Shown here: positions 43,790 through 52,776 of the stretch, piece by piece
How positions within the stretch are numbered: the stretch's first letter is position 1
Layout: every line of letters begins with the position of its first letter
From: Pelagihabitans sp963710535
GTDB taxonomy: Bacteria > Bacteroidota > Bacteroidia > Flavobacteriales > Flavobacteriaceae
Length of the DNA stretch: 64,000 nt
Assembly: GCA_963710535.1 (NCBI GenBank)
Contig: CAVQAW010000003.1
Location: 1,240,001 to 1,304,000 of the forward strand
Direction of reading: 5' to 3'
The notes under the pieces: generated by a model
The model's database searches: none
What the model saw: the letters and a program-made list of their open reading frames with translations, nothing else
Told to the model about the DNA's origin: nothing
Program-made: the position numbers and the translations under genes

Positions 43790-44263
43790 TTATTTTGTTA
43801 AGAGTGCGTAAACAAGGGCGATCTGCCCCAAGTGATAAATATCGTGCTCGGCAACACTGCTTAAAATAGGGCCAAAGCTGTAGTCCTTCCCTGGAACCTT
43901 TTGCGCCAATAGCGCGTCGGAAGCGCTACTTAATAGGTTTAGAAGATCCTTTTGGGTGTCCTTAAGACCCTTCTTCAACCGCTCCCAGGCCTGCTCGTCG
44001 CCGATATGGATCTCTGTCCAATCATTCGGACCATCGATGACAATATCATAGGCCGCATCCCCCTGTAACTTTTTCAAAACAAAAATGCGCCAATTGATCA
44101 TGTGTTGAAGCAGCACCGCAATTGATCTTGAACCGGAAGGACGATCGTTGACAAGCCGCCAATCGATCGATTCCAATTTTTCCATCACCGAGGTCCCGTA
44201 CCAAGGCTTTCCCCCAAAGGAGGTCTGCAAGCCATGGATCAATATTTTTAATTGGGCGTCCAT
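43790..44263 (-). CDS. DinB-superfamily protein
   Basis: Four-helix-bundle protein of 157 residues with the three-histidine metal site typical of DinB/YfiT folds: His in AVLLQHMINW and two in VAEHDIYHLGQIAL. These proteins bind divalent metal and some are thiol transferases; the substrate here is unknown. It lies 12 bases after the YjbR gene on the same strand, and close to the GNAT gene, so probably one operon. Confidence 0.85.
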   Translation of the reverse strand: MDAQLKILIHGLQTSFGGKPWYGTSVMEKLESIDWRLVNDRPSGSRSIAVLLQHMINWRIFVLKKLQGDAAYDIVIDGPNDWTEIHIGDEQAWERLKKGLKDTQKDLLNLLSSASDALLAQKVPGKDYSFGPILSSVAEHDIYHLGQIALVYALLTK

Positions 44264-44275
44264 AAAAAGTTAGTT

Positions 44276-44638
44276 TCAATCTGCGACTGCATCAAATGCC
44301 GTTTTGAGTTTTTTGGTGAACTTGGAAACCACCAAGTCATAGGAATGGTCAACTAGTTCCCGAATCAATTGAGGGGGCAGATTTTCCATAAAAACGGTAT
44401 TCCAGTGCACCTTGCTCATGTGATAACCGGGGGTGATGATGCCGTCATGTTCCTCACGCAACTGAACGGCCCATTCGGGGTCGCATTTTAAATTGACCTG
44501 GGCAGGAATCCGTTCCAGGGGCAAGAGTGCGAACATTTTGCCCATCACCTTGAATACCAAGGTAACCGCATCGAAGGGAAATTCCTCCGTCACCGCTTTT
44601 TTGGAGAGACAGTAGTCCCGAAATACCTCAACGTTCAT
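44276..44638 (-). CDS. MmcQ/YjbR-family protein
   Basis: Protein of 120 residues. The N-terminus MNVEVFRDYCLSKKAVTEEF with PFDAVTLVFKVMGKMFALL and YHMSKVHWNTVFMENLPPQL are characteristic of the CyaY-like-fold MmcQ/YjbR family, sometimes called DNA-binding; the molecular role is not settled. The start overlaps the end of the upstream GNAT gene by 11 bases, indicating coupled translation. Confidence 0.92.
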   Translation of the reverse strand: MNVEVFRDYCLSKKAVTEEFPFDAVTLVFKVMGKMFALLPLERIPAQVNLKCDPEWAVQLREEHDGIITPGYHMSKVHWNTVFMENLPPQLIRELVDHSYDLVVSKFTKKLKTAFDAVAD

Positions 44639-45185
44639 GGGCCTGTTGTTTTGAAATGAGCTGCTTGTACAGTGCCGTTACCGATGGCCAACTATAACGG
44701 CATTTTAATATTTCGCGGTCCCCGATGTCGTTTCCCACTACCGTTTCTATCCATTGGCCCCGCAACCCAGTATAAAAATCGATGGCATTGCTGTTTTGAT
44801 GAAGTACCCATAAATATATTCCGGAGTTGGGATCATGTGCTGCACACCTTCTGGCCAAATCGGCCATTAACTTTGAGCCGATGCCCAGTCCTTGGGCATT
44901 CGACACCACATGCAGATTGTCTAAAAGTGCTCCATATTTTGGATGATCGCCCAGATAGGCGCAACCGAATCCAACCATCGCTCCATCGAGCTCTGCGACA
45001 GTGATCAGCTGTTTTGGGTTTGCCACTTCAAACCTTTTGGCCCAGACGCCAGAACGCTCGGCAAACACCTCATGGTCCAAAAAGGAATCGCTCAAAGCCC
45101 CACGATAGTTTTGCTGCCAGCTTTTTGCATGGAGCCGGGCAATAGTGTCTGCATCGGATGCCTTTGGCTCCCTTAATACCAACAT
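44628..45185 (-). CDS. GNAT-family N-acetyltransferase
   Basis: Acetyl-CoA-dependent transferase of 185 residues. Motifs: LREPKASDADTIARLHAKSW at the N-terminus, LDNLHVVSNAQGLGIGSKLM (motif A, the acetyl-CoA loop QGLGIGSKL) and LWVLHQNSNAIDFYTGLRGQ (motif B). The substrate cannot be predicted. First gene of a probable three-gene unit with YjbR and DinB. Confidence 0.9.
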   Translation of the reverse strand: MLVLREPKASDADTIARLHAKSWQQNYRGALSDSFLDHEVFAERSGVWAKRFEVANPKQLITVAELDGAMVGFGCAYLGDHPKYGALLDNLHVVSNAQGLGIGSKLMADLARRCAAHDPNSGIYLWVLHQNSNAIDFYTGLRGQWIETVVGNDIGDREILKCRYSWPSVTALYKQLISKQQAHER

Positions 45186-45195
45186 GGTGAAAGTG

Positions 45196-45591
45196 CTAAA
45201 TACCGGTTGAATCGTAAACGATCACCTTGGTCCATAACGCACTCGATTCTTTGATGAACAACAAGTGCGGTGCTTCCTCCTGGTACTTTTGTTGCGCTTC
45301 CGCCGATTCAAAAGTAACGATCAAGGAATAGGTAAAAGACCCATCGACCACGTCACGACTTGCCTTGGGCGGTTTTCCTATAAAATTTGTTTTGGCAAAT
45401 TGCGAGTGATCCAAGAACTTCTTGAGCGAAGTCTCGAAAGCGGTACGGTCTTGTTGGTTATCCGGATTTTTTAACCAAAAAAACACGGTGTGTGCAAATG
45501 CGGGATCAAATTCTTTCATAGGGTTCTCATTTTGTGCCTGGCCAAGTGCCGCAACTGTTAAAAATAATACGAGCAAGAATGTTGTTTTCAT
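45196..45591 (-). CDS. Secreted Dabb-domain (stress-responsive A/B barrel) protein
   Basis: Protein of 131 residues with signal peptide KTTFLLVLFLTVAALGQAQ. The A/B-barrel domain reads FAHTVFFWLKNPDNQQDRTA, SFTYSLIVTFESAEAQQKYQ and PHLLFIKESSALWTKVIVYD. Dabb proteins form dimeric ferredoxin-like barrels, some of them enzymes, and most have unknown function. The export signal is a feature of Bacteroidota versions. Confidence 0.87.
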   Translation of the reverse strand: MKTTFLLVLFLTVAALGQAQNENPMKEFDPAFAHTVFFWLKNPDNQQDRTAFETSLKKFLDHSQFAKTNFIGKPPKASRDVVDGSFTYSLIVTFESAEAQQKYQEEAPHLLFIKESSALWTKVIVYDSTGI

Positions 45592-45655
45592 AGGTTAAAG
45601 GTAAATTATTATTCAAATGTATTGGTCATTGTGTACCGCGAACCGGGAACGCTCC

Positions 45656-46279
45656 TTATTTTTCCAACACCTTTTCATCAATGCTTTGGATTTCAAGGGC
45701 GGAAAAATCAAGTTGCCAACCAATTGTCTCCACCAAATTCTTCATCAGCAAAATCGAATCCAAGGCCTCCTTTCGTGCATTTTCCATCAAACCGCTACCC
45801 GGAATTTTGTCACGGATATGCTGCTTGGCTTCCTGGTTGAGGATCGTGAGGTCGTTTGGGGTGAACGTATTGAACATCCCGTTTTTGATGTCATAGAATT
45901 CCAACTCTGGCTCAATCGACAGGATTTCCGGTTGTGGGAAATTGTTGAGCTTAATTCTTTTGTTTCTGATATCGATATCAATGGTGATTTTTTGAAGGTC
46001 GTACCCGATATGCGCCTTGGCCGTGACCACGATCAATGCTTTTTTCTTGCTGCTTACCATGCTCAGAAACCGCTCCTTGGTATTCTCATAGGTGTAGATC
46101 TCCGCAAACTCTCCCTCCACTGAAATGAGTTTGCACACGCTTTTCATCTTTTCCAACAGTACCGTGGATTGGTGTTTGGTCACCTCTTTGCCTTGTTTTT
46201 TACGGAATACCGAAAACAGCCAATACATCAGAATGGCGCCCAGTACAAGTCCCAAAAAAAGATTCAAAATATCGTTCAT
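45656..46279 (-). CDS. DUF4230-family membrane-anchored protein
   Basis: Protein of 207 residues with one N-terminal membrane helix (about 5-25, LFLGLVLGAILMYWLFSVF) and a periplasmic or cytosolic DUF4230 domain: KLISVEGEFAEIYTYEN, KALIVVTAKAHIGYDLQKIT and IDIDIRNKRIKLNNFPQPEI, followed by NARKEALDSILLMKNLVETI. The function is unknown. It is separated from neighbours by over 60 bases on each side. Confidence 0.88.
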   Translation of the reverse strand: MNDILNLFLGLVLGAILMYWLFSVFRKKQGKEVTKHQSTVLLEKMKSVCKLISVEGEFAEIYTYENTKERFLSMVSSKKKALIVVTAKAHIGYDLQKITIDIDIRNKRIKLNNFPQPEILSIEPELEFYDIKNGMFNTFTPNDLTILNQEAKQHIRDKIPGSGLMENARKEALDSILLMKNLVETIGWQLDFSALEIQSIDEKVLEK

Positions 46280-46425
46280 ATGTTCTTTCCAGCGTAATCT
46301 CAGACAAAATCAGGTGCGTATTCCAAAGATCCATGCCGTTCAGCAATGGCATGATTAACAGGCACAAGATAAATGAATTTTGGCAATCGCGGTCGACGGT
46401 TACTTGACCGTCCTAAGCCGTTGTT

Positions 46426-47166
46426 TCAATTTTCGATGACTTGGTACAGGACCGGTCGGCTCGGACTTGCATCATTTTCAAAGGGGGCCACCTGTAGGTT
46501 CAGATAATATTTTCCGTCCTTGATGGTGTTGGGCACAAAAATAAACTCGGTGATCGTGGCCATTTTGCGAGGGGTCCCTTCCGAATCCCAGAACGCTTTG
46601 TGCGCCAAAAGTTCACCCCCGTCATCTTCGCGGTCTATCGATGGGAGGTCTATCAACAAATGTGCTATATCCTTTTCGAACAAAAAACGGGCGGCTTCTT
46701 CGAGCAGATAGGGCGGATTGGTATGCGAGTATTGCTTTGACATCTTTTCCCTGGTATTGGGAAGGGTACGCACCACCAATGCTTCCCTTTTTTTATTGCC
46801 CAGGGCATATTGCAATTGCTTTTTTGAAATCACAAAATCGCGCTTCGATTTTTCAGGCGCGATGGTCACCACTTCTGCCAAAAAGAAATACCGGTTCAGA
46901 CTCTTGTTTACCGATTGAAACTCCTCCGTAATATGTCCCACACATTCAGTATGGGTGCCATGCGCATGTGGATTGAACCAGATATCATTGAAATTGGTGG
47001 AAGCCCCTTCAGATACCTTGCCCACGAAACTGTCTTGAACGTGAGGCTCAATTTTGGGTGGATCGATGTACCAGGCATTCACGTTGGAAGCACCGTTTCC
47101 TATTGAAATGGAAATATCCAACGGTTTGGACAGATCAATGGTGTGTTGGTTTAATTTGGCAATCAT
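46426..47166 (-). CDS. Cyclase-family (kynurenine formamidase-like) hydrolase
   Basis: Metal-dependent hydrolase of 246 residues. The signature FNPHAHGTHTECVGH holds the HxGTHxE-type metal ligands of the cyclase/KynB fold, and the N-terminus IDLSKPLDISISIGNGASNV is typical. HLLIDLPSIDREDDGGELLA and HKAFW supply the C-terminal half of the site. The natural substrate could be an N-formyl or cyclic amide; kynurenine is possible but no kyn genes are nearby. Confidence 0.87.
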   Translation of the reverse strand: MIAKLNQHTIDLSKPLDISISIGNGASNVNAWYIDPPKIEPHVQDSFVGKVSEGASTNFNDIWFNPHAHGTHTECVGHITEEFQSVNKSLNRYFFLAEVVTIAPEKSKRDFVISKKQLQYALGNKKREALVVRTLPNTREKMSKQYSHTNPPYLLEEAARFLFEKDIAHLLIDLPSIDREDDGGELLAHKAFWDSEGTPRKMATITEFIFVPNTIKDGKYYLNLQVAPFENDASPSRPVLYQVIEN

Positions 47167-47194
47167 GTGCGATCTAATAGAATATTAAACTTGT

Positions 47195-48328
47195 TCATGT
47201 TAAGTTAACCATAAACAGATCACTGGCAATTCCATCGGCCAAAAATTTACCCTTTTTGGAGATGAGGAGGGTATCGCCATCGAGGTAAAGCAAATGGTTC
47301 TGGAGATGGGGTTCAACCTGTAGTAGCAAGTACTCCGAATATTTTGGTCCAAATTCCGATCGCACCCTATCCAGGGAAACGCCCCAGATCGTTCGGAGTC
47401 CGGTCATCACGTATTCGTTGTACCGATCTCTTTTGGAAAGGATTTCGATTTCCATAGGTAGCAGCCCGGCATGTATGGCCTTGAGGTATTTTGGATTGTT
47501 GTTGATATTCCATCCCCTTCTGAACCCATCATAGGAGTGGGCCGACGGACCGATACCCATGTACTTTTTGCCTTGCCAATAGGCGGTATTGTTTCTTGAA
47601 AAAAATCCGGGCCTTCCAAAATTCGAGGTTTCATAATGTACATAGCCTGCTGCTTCCAGGGTATCGATCAAAATTTGGAAATGTTCCTGTGCCACGCCAT
47701 CGTCGACAGGGGGCACCGTTCCCTTTTTTATAAAGACGGACAAAGCGGTCTTCGGTTCCACGGTGAGGGCATAACTTGAAATATGCGGGATATTGAACGA
47801 TAATGCCCTATCGATGTTTCGCTTCCAACGATCATTGGTCATCTTGGGAATGCCATAGATCAAATCGATGGAAACATTCTCAAAAACCGCCCTTGCCGCA
47901 TCAATACATTCGATGGCCTCACGGGCATTGTGAGCTCGGTTCATCAATTCGAGGTCTTCGGCATCAAACGACTGTATGCCGATGCTGAGCCGGTTGATCG
48001 GGCTGTTTGACAGCCCTAAGATCTTGGCGGTCGACAAATCGTCCGGATTGGCCTCCAAGGTCACTTCCGCATTTTCTGCTACCGCGTAGTACTGATGAAT
48101 AGTCTCCACAATGGCCACAATCTCTTCGATTTCCAAAACCGAAGGGGTGCCCCCGCCAAAATAAATGGTCTCTACCGTCTCCCCCTCGAACTCATGCTTT
48201 CGAAGTTCGAGCTCGGTTTGCAGGGCCGCGATCATGGCAGATTTTTTCTCCATATTGGTCGAAAAATGGAAGTCACAGTAATGACAGGCCTGCTTGCAAA
48301 AAGGGATATGGAGGTAGATGCCGCTCAT
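47195..48328 (-). CDS. hemW: HemW-type radical SAM haem chaperone
   Basis: Radical SAM protein of 377 residues, formerly annotated as oxygen-independent coproporphyrinogen III oxidase. MSGIYLHIPFCKQACHYCDF carries the CxxxCxxC iron-sulfur motif (the next residue after CxxC is D-F as in HemW, not the HemN pattern). VETIYFGGGTPSVLEIEEI and LSIGIQSFDAEDLELMNRAH are conserved S-adenosylmethionine-binding and core motifs; the C-terminal HemN_C domain includes GVSLDRVRSEFG. HemW delivers haem to membrane proteins. Confidence 0.93.
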   Translation of the reverse strand: MSGIYLHIPFCKQACHYCDFHFSTNMEKKSAMIAALQTELELRKHEFEGETVETIYFGGGTPSVLEIEEIVAIVETIHQYYAVAENAEVTLEANPDDLSTAKILGLSNSPINRLSIGIQSFDAEDLELMNRAHNAREAIECIDAARAVFENVSIDLIYGIPKMTNDRWKRNIDRALSFNIPHISSYALTVEPKTALSVFIKKGTVPPVDDGVAQEHFQILIDTLEAAGYVHYETSNFGRPGFFSRNNTAYWQGKKYMGIGPSAHSYDGFRRGWNINNNPKYLKAIHAGLLPMEIEILSKRDRYNEYVMTGLRTIWGVSLDRVRSEFGPKYSEYLLLQVEPHLQNHLLYLDGDTLLISKKGKFLADGIASDLFMVNLT

Positions 48329-48342
48329 TTTGATTCAATGTA

Positions 48343-48368
48343 CACTGAACAATTAACAATTATCAATG
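48343..48368 (-). repeat. Inverted repeat flanking the four-helix-bundle gene (left arm)
   Basis: Its reverse complement matches 48787-48812 at 22 of 26 positions, built from ATTGTTAATTGTTCA-like units. The two arms enclose the four-helix-bundle gene at 48386-48733. Confidence 0.55.
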
Positions 48369-48385
48369 GGTCTAAAGTGCTTTTT

Positions 48386-48733
48386 CTATATCCGGGTGGT
48401 CTTCAAAATTGAAAACATTATTTTCGATAGTTCATCGGCATCGGATATCAATTTTGTGGCATCCTCAGTGGTTATATAGTCCGAATCTTTTAGCAGGTTC
48501 AGCCAGTATTTTGTCTCCAAACTTTCCTTATAGGCCAGTGATATCTTGGCAGAAAAATCCGCTTTTGAAATTGCCCCATTAGCCTCCGAAATATTTGCCC
48601 CGATCGACGTTCCGGACCTTAATAACTGTTTCGAAAGGGTATACTCTTTCTTTTCAATGGTCAATTTCTTGTAGAGGGCCACTATATCAAGTGCAAATCC
48701 ATAAGATTTTTTCGCCAAAGGATTTTCTCGCAT
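48386..48733 (-). CDS. Four-helix-bundle protein (23S rRNA IVS family)
   Basis: All-helical protein of 115 residues. The start at 48733 (MRENPLAKKSYGFALDIVAL) is preferred over the upstream GTG/ATG pair. Family motifs: QLLRSGTSIGANISEANGAI, then SAKISLAYKESLETKYWLNL and the Cys-free tail LSKIMFSILKTTR. Relatives are encoded inside 23S rRNA intervening sequences or free in genomes, commonly with AT-rich inverted repeats as here. The biochemical role is unknown. It is inserted between hemW and ruvC, with the same orientation. Confidence 0.88.
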   Translation of the reverse strand: MRENPLAKKSYGFALDIVALYKKLTIEKKEYTLSKQLLRSGTSIGANISEANGAISKADFSAKISLAYKESLETKYWLNLLKDSDYITTEDATKLISDADELSKIMFSILKTTRI

Positions 48734-48786
48734 TACCACTTTATTTTTGTCATTCGTTTACACTTCAAAGTGCATTCCCATTTGTT

Positions 48787-48812
48787 CATTGTTCATTGCT
48801 AATTGTTCATTG
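48787..48812 (+). repeat. Inverted repeat flanking the four-helix-bundle gene (right arm)
   Basis: Partner of 48343-48368. It abuts the ruvC stop codon by one base, and the whole segment 48343-48812 has the outline of a small movable unit. Confidence 0.55.
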
Positions 48813-48813
48813 A

Positions 48814-49368
48814 CTATTTTTTAACCCGCCCATCGTTCTGTTTCACAAAAGCCTCCCATCCGGTATATGACTTGCCCACGGAAGGCTTGCCTCCATTGTA
48901 GAAATGGCAGACGGCCGCGGCGAGTCCGTCGGTACTATCAAGGTTTTTGGGGAGCGATTTTAGGCCCAGGGTGGTCTGCAGCATTTTGGCCACCTGATCC
49001 TTGCTCGCGTTTCCATTTCCGGTAATGGCCATCTTGATTTTTTTGGGCAGGTATTCCGTAATGGGAATCTGTCGCGAGAGCCCAGCCGCCATGGCCACGC
49101 CCTGAGCCCTCCCCAACTTCAACATCGACTGCACGTTTTTTCCGTAGAAAGGGGCCTCAATGGCAATTTCATCGGGGTGGAAGGTGTCGATGAGTTCGAG
49201 GGTACGCTCAAAAATGATCTTTAATTTGAGGTACGGATCATCATACTTTTTGAGCAACAATTCGTTCATTTGCAGGAACTCCATTTTTTGTCCCACCACC
49301 TTGATCAGGCCAAAACCCATGATGGTGGTTCCCGGATCTATTCCCAATATGATTTTTTCGGTTGCCAA
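48814..49368 (-). CDS. ruvC: Holliday junction resolvase RuvC
   Basis: Endonuclease of 184 residues that cuts four-way junctions after RuvAB branch migration. Acidic active-site residues are visible: Asp in LGIDPGTTIMGFG, Glu in IAIEAPFYGKNVQS, and the C-terminal Asp pair in NLDSTDGLAAAVCHFYNGG. LGRAQGVAMAAGL and EYLPKKIKMAITGNGNASKD are standard RuvC segments. A 16-residue C-terminal tail (WEAFVKQNDGRVKK) is slightly longer than in E. coli. It starts 9 bases after the TonB-like gene upstream. Confidence 0.95.
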   Translation of the reverse strand: MATEKIILGIDPGTTIMGFGLIKVVGQKMEFLQMNELLLKKYDDPYLKLKIIFERTLELIDTFHPDEIAIEAPFYGKNVQSMLKLGRAQGVAMAAGLSRQIPITEYLPKKIKMAITGNGNASKDQVAKMLQTTLGLKSLPKNLDSTDGLAAAVCHFYNGGKPSVGKSYTGWEAFVKQNDGRVKK

Positions 49369-49377
49369 ATGCTTTCT

Positions 49378-49854
49378 TTAATCAGTGTTGAACACAATAG
49401 GGATGCGAAATTTTGTTTTTACGGGGATGCCCCGTTTTAAAGCAGGGGACAGTTGCGGCAGGGTGCCGAGGCTCTCTTTGATGATCTGGTCGAAACCGGG
49501 CATTTGTCGGTTGATGGCACTATCCTTTTCAATACGCACCACGGTGATCTTCCCCTTTTGGTCTACCAAGAAATCGACTTGGACCATAGGATCGGTGCCC
49601 TCTTTAAAAACATACTCGAACTCCTTTAATTTTTTGGCGCAATTGGCCAACACTTCCTTTTCGAAGCATTTCTTTTGTTCTGTTTTCGAGGCAGATTCAT
49701 CGCAGGTTTCGAAAAGCGGATAAGCATCTACCTCATTCCAATCGATCTCCAGCATTTCTTGTTCGACCAATTCACGTGTTTTCACTTCCTTGGATACGAA
49801 CCATTCGCAGGAGGTCAACAAACACATAATGATCAAAAGCATGCATTGCTTCAT
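49378..49854 (-). CDS. Lipoprotein with TonB C-terminal-like domain
   Basis: Lipoprotein of 158 residues. The start at 49854 gives the signal KQCMLLIIMCLLTSC. The C-terminal half has the TonB-C fold pattern: VQVDFLVDQKGKITVVRIEK, then FDQIIKESLGTLPQLSPAL and RGIPVKTKFRIPIVFNT. The N-terminal half contains the motif YPLFETCDESASKTEQKKCF with three cysteines, common to Bacteroidota TonB-related proteins. There is no membrane-spanning TonB helix, so it is unlikely to energise receptors. Confidence 0.78.
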   Translation of the reverse strand: MKQCMLLIIMCLLTSCEWFVSKEVKTRELVEQEMLEIDWNEVDAYPLFETCDESASKTEQKKCFEKEVLANCAKKLKEFEYVFKEGTDPMVQVDFLVDQKGKITVVRIEKDSAINRQMPGFDQIIKESLGTLPQLSPALKRGIPVKTKFRIPIVFNTD

Positions 49855-50001
49855 AGGGTTCAAATTCCAATGCGGAAATTACGACTTTTTGGGGAGGTGG
49901 CACAAGGTGCGTCGCACACAATCCCTAATTTTAGCTTCCTTGATTAGGTGAGCAAGCGTAACAAAAGCTTGCTATCTTCGTCCAATCAAAAAGAATTGAA
50001 C

Positions 50002-50517
50002 ATGGATATCGTATTGCTCCTTATCGGCTTGATCTTGATGCTCGTGGGCATCCTGGGAAGTTTCCTGCCCGTATTGCCCGGGCCCCCCGTCAGTTGGGTC
50101 GGTTTGTTGCTGCTTTACCTCACCAAGGCAATCCCCAACGATTGGTGGCTGTTGGGCATTACTGCGGGCATTGCCCTGATCGTCTTCGCCTTGGATTATA
50201 TCATCCCAGCGATGGGCACCAAACGGTTCGGGGGCACAAGAGCGGGCATGATCGGGACCACCTTAGGGCTTTTGGTTGCCTTGATTTTTCCAATATTGGG
50301 ATTATTTGGCATCATCATATGGCCCTTTGTAGGCGCTCTTGTTGGGGAATTGCTCAACAAGGCCGATCAAAAAACGGCCCTTAAGGCCGCTTTCGGTTCA
50401 TTCATGGGATTTTTAACGGGCACTTTTTTGAAATTTCTGGTTGCCATTGTGTATTTGGGCATCTTTCTTTCGAAGGCATGGGACTATAAGGCGGCGCTGT
50501 TTCCCTATTTTGATTGA
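50002..50517 (+). CDS. DUF456 membrane protein
   Basis: Integral membrane protein of 171 residues. The start at ATG 50002 begins MDIVLLLIGLILMLVGILGS, matching the family N-terminus, followed by FLPVLPGPPVSWVGLLLLYL. About five helices occupy most of the chain, with the cytosolic loop MGTKRFGGTRAGMIGTTLGL between them. The function is unknown. It ends 3 bases from a convergent nitroreductase. Confidence 0.9.
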   Translation: MDIVLLLIGLILMLVGILGSFLPVLPGPPVSWVGLLLLYLTKAIPNDWWLLGITAGIALIVFALDYIIPAMGTKRFGGTRAGMIGTTLGLLVALIFPILGLFGIIIWPFVGALVGELLNKADQKTALKAAFGSFMGFLTGTFLKFLVAIVYLGIFLSKAWDYKAALFPYFD

Positions 50518-50520
50518 GGT

Positions 50521-51075
50521 TCAATCTATCCAATCCACTTTGTCTTCAATGGGGCCCCTGCTCACTTCGGGGATCTCCCCATCGTAGTGGCCCATATAGA
50601 AAAATCCCATACATTTTTCCCCTGGCTTCAAATCAAAAAATTCATCCATATACTGGATGAGTCCGGGAGAACTCCAATAGCATCCGATGCCCATTTCGGT
50701 GCAGCAGAGCCACATGTTCTGAACGGCCATCGCCATAGCGGCAATTTCTTCCCACTCCGGGATACTTTCCACAGGATCGCGCTGTAGGCAAATCGCGATT
50801 ACGGCGGCAGATCGCTGCGGATTCTCCATAAACTTCCTTGTTTTTACCTGTTGCGGTTTAATCGCGATTTCCCGATACTTATTCGACAAGAAATGGCCCA
50901 ATCTCGTTTTTGCTTCGCCTTGCAATACTTTGAAACGCCATGGTTCGGTCCTTTTGTGGGTCGGCGCCCAGTTGGCCGCTTCCAAAATTTTTTTAATATC
51001 CTCTGTTGCGATGGGTGCTGTATTGTATTGTACTGGAAACACAGATCGTCTGTTTTTGATCAGATCAAATATCAT
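50521..51075 (-). CDS. Nitroreductase-family flavoprotein (YdjA-like)
   Basis: FMN-dependent NAD(P)H oxidoreductase of 184 residues. The start at 51075 (MIFDLIKNRRSVFPVQYNTA) is preferred because it matches the family N-terminus. FMN contacts are in NRRSVFP, NWAPTHKRTEPWRFKV and the C-terminal segment EKCMGFFYMGHYDGEIPEV. VQNMWLCCTEMGIGCYWSSP is the conserved dimer/FMN helix. The small size and composition resemble YdjA. The natural substrate is unknown. Confidence 0.9.
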   Translation of the reverse strand: MIFDLIKNRRSVFPVQYNTAPIATEDIKKILEAANWAPTHKRTEPWRFKVLQGEAKTRLGHFLSNKYREIAIKPQQVKTRKFMENPQRSAAVIAICLQRDPVESIPEWEEIAAMAMAVQNMWLCCTEMGIGCYWSSPGLIQYMDEFFDLKPGEKCMGFFYMGHYDGEIPEVSRGPIEDKVDWID

Positions 51076-51197
51076 GGTGGTTTTGTTTAGATCTTCAAAT
51101 TTACGGTTTTGGTCACATACCGTTTCCATAATAAGCTTGTTCAGTCTCAAACATTATCAATACTTTTAGGGAACAAAACCGCAATTGCCCAACCAAG

Positions 51198-52772
51198 ATG
51201 GCCACACAAAACTTTCTTTTTGGCGAACACCCGCTCACGGCGGGCAAGGCACTCCGCATAGCCCGGGGACAGATCCCCGTAAAAATATCGGCCGCCCAAA
51301 GGGAAAAGGTAAGGACAAGCAATACGGTTGTCGCGAAAATTGTGGAACATGGAGAACCGGTTTACGGGATCAATACAGGTTTCGGACCCCTTTGTACCAC
51401 CAAAATTTCTAAATCGGAAACCAAAATATTGCAGACCAACATCCTAAAAAGCCATAGCGTCGGGGTTGGGCCGCCCATCGACACCGAAATTGCCAAACTG
51501 ATGATGGTTTTAAAGGTACATGCCCTTGCCCAAGGATATTCGGGGATCGACGAAACGACATTGGACCGCATTTTATGGCACATCCAAAACAACGCCATTC
51601 CCCTGGTACCTTCCCAGGGTTCGGTCGGTGCCTCCGGCGATCTGGCACCCCTGGCCCATCTCTTTTTGCCCTTGATCGGCTTGGGCAAGGTGAGCTATAA
51701 AGACAAGCTCATGTCCACGGCGGAACTCTTCGAGAAAACCGGGCTGAAACCGCTCGAACTTGGCCCTAAGGAAGGCCTGGCGCTGATCAATGGCACCCAA
51801 TTCATTGCGGCACATGCGGTAAAGGTGATCGAAAAATTGCACAGTTGTCTTGCGCAAGCCGATATCATCGGCGCTATGATGATCGAGGGCCTGCAAGGTT
51901 CTGTAAAACCCTTTTATCAAGAACTACATGCGCTGCGGCCCTATAAGGGAAACCTACATGTGGCCTCCAGGGTCAAATCGCTCTTGGTGGGCTCGGAGAT
52001 CATGGAAGACCATATCGATTGTGACCGGGTACAAGATCCCTATTCCTTAAGGTGCATTCCGCAAGTGCACGGCGCTTCAAGGAACGCCTGGTTGCACCTG
52101 AAAGAATTGCTCGAGATCGAACTGAACGCTGTGACCGATAACCCGGTGGTCATCGATAAAGATTTGACCATCAGCGGGGGAAATTTCCATGGGCAGCCCT
52201 TGGCCATGGCCCTGGATTACGCCTGTTTGGCCGCTTCGGAAATCGGCAATATTTCCGACAGGAGGATTTATCTGGCCTTGGAGGGCAATAGTCCCGGTAT
52301 CCCCAAACTCCTGATGAAAGACACCGGTATCAATTCTGGCTATATGATCTTACAGTATACCTCGGCGGCCTTGGCCAGTGAAAACAAGGGCCTCTGTTTT
52401 CCCGCCAGTGCCGATAGCATTCCTACCTCCCTTGGGCAGGAAGACCATGTGAGCATGGGCTCGATCAGCGGCAGAAAGGCCCTGCAGGTACTGGGCAACG
52501 TCGAAAAGATCTTGGCCATCGAACTTTTGACGGCAGCACAGGCGTTTGAATTTAGAAAGCCCATGAAATCAGGGGTTCTCTTGGAGGAAGTACACAAGAC
52601 CCTGCGAAAGAGGGTACCCTTTGCAGATAAGGACAGGGTATTTGCCCTTGATATGGAAATCGGCATTGAAATGGTAGCGGACAAAACGATCATCACCACC
52701 GTTGAAAATATGTGCAAGAAAGCAAAAGTATCATTGGACACCCCTTATTCCAATATCTTTGAAACCTATTGA
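51198..52772 (+). CDS. hutH: Histidine ammonia-lyase
   Basis: Converts L-histidine to urocanate and ammonia, the first step of histidine degradation. 524 residues. The electrophilic MIO cofactor forms from Ala145-Ser146-Gly147 in GSVGASGDLAPLAHL; the active-site Tyr lies in PVYGINTGFGPLC. Further conserved segments are LINGTQFIAAHAVKVIEKLH, TDNPVVIDKD and GGNFHGQPLAMALDY. First gene of hutHIUG, with 4 bases to hutI. The upstream sequence holds TTG (51137-51139) and TACTTTTA (51161-51168), a possible promoter. Confidence 0.96.
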   Translation: MATQNFLFGEHPLTAGKALRIARGQIPVKISAAQREKVRTSNTVVAKIVEHGEPVYGINTGFGPLCTTKISKSETKILQTNILKSHSVGVGPPIDTEIAKLMMVLKVHALAQGYSGIDETTLDRILWHIQNNAIPLVPSQGSVGASGDLAPLAHLFLPLIGLGKVSYKDKLMSTAELFEKTGLKPLELGPKEGLALINGTQFIAAHAVKVIEKLHSCLAQADIIGAMMIEGLQGSVKPFYQELHALRPYKGNLHVASRVKSLLVGSEIMEDHIDCDRVQDPYSLRCIPQVHGASRNAWLHLKELLEIELNAVTDNPVVIDKDLTISGGNFHGQPLAMALDYACLAASEIGNISDRRIYLALEGNSPGIPKLLMKDTGINSGYMILQYTSAALASENKGLCFPASADSIPTSLGQEDHVSMGSISGRKALQVLGNVEKILAIELLTAAQAFEFRKPMKSGVLLEEVHKTLRKRVPFADKDRVFALDMEIGIEMVADKTIITTVENMCKKAKVSLDTPYSNIFETY

Positions 52773-52776
52773 TCCC

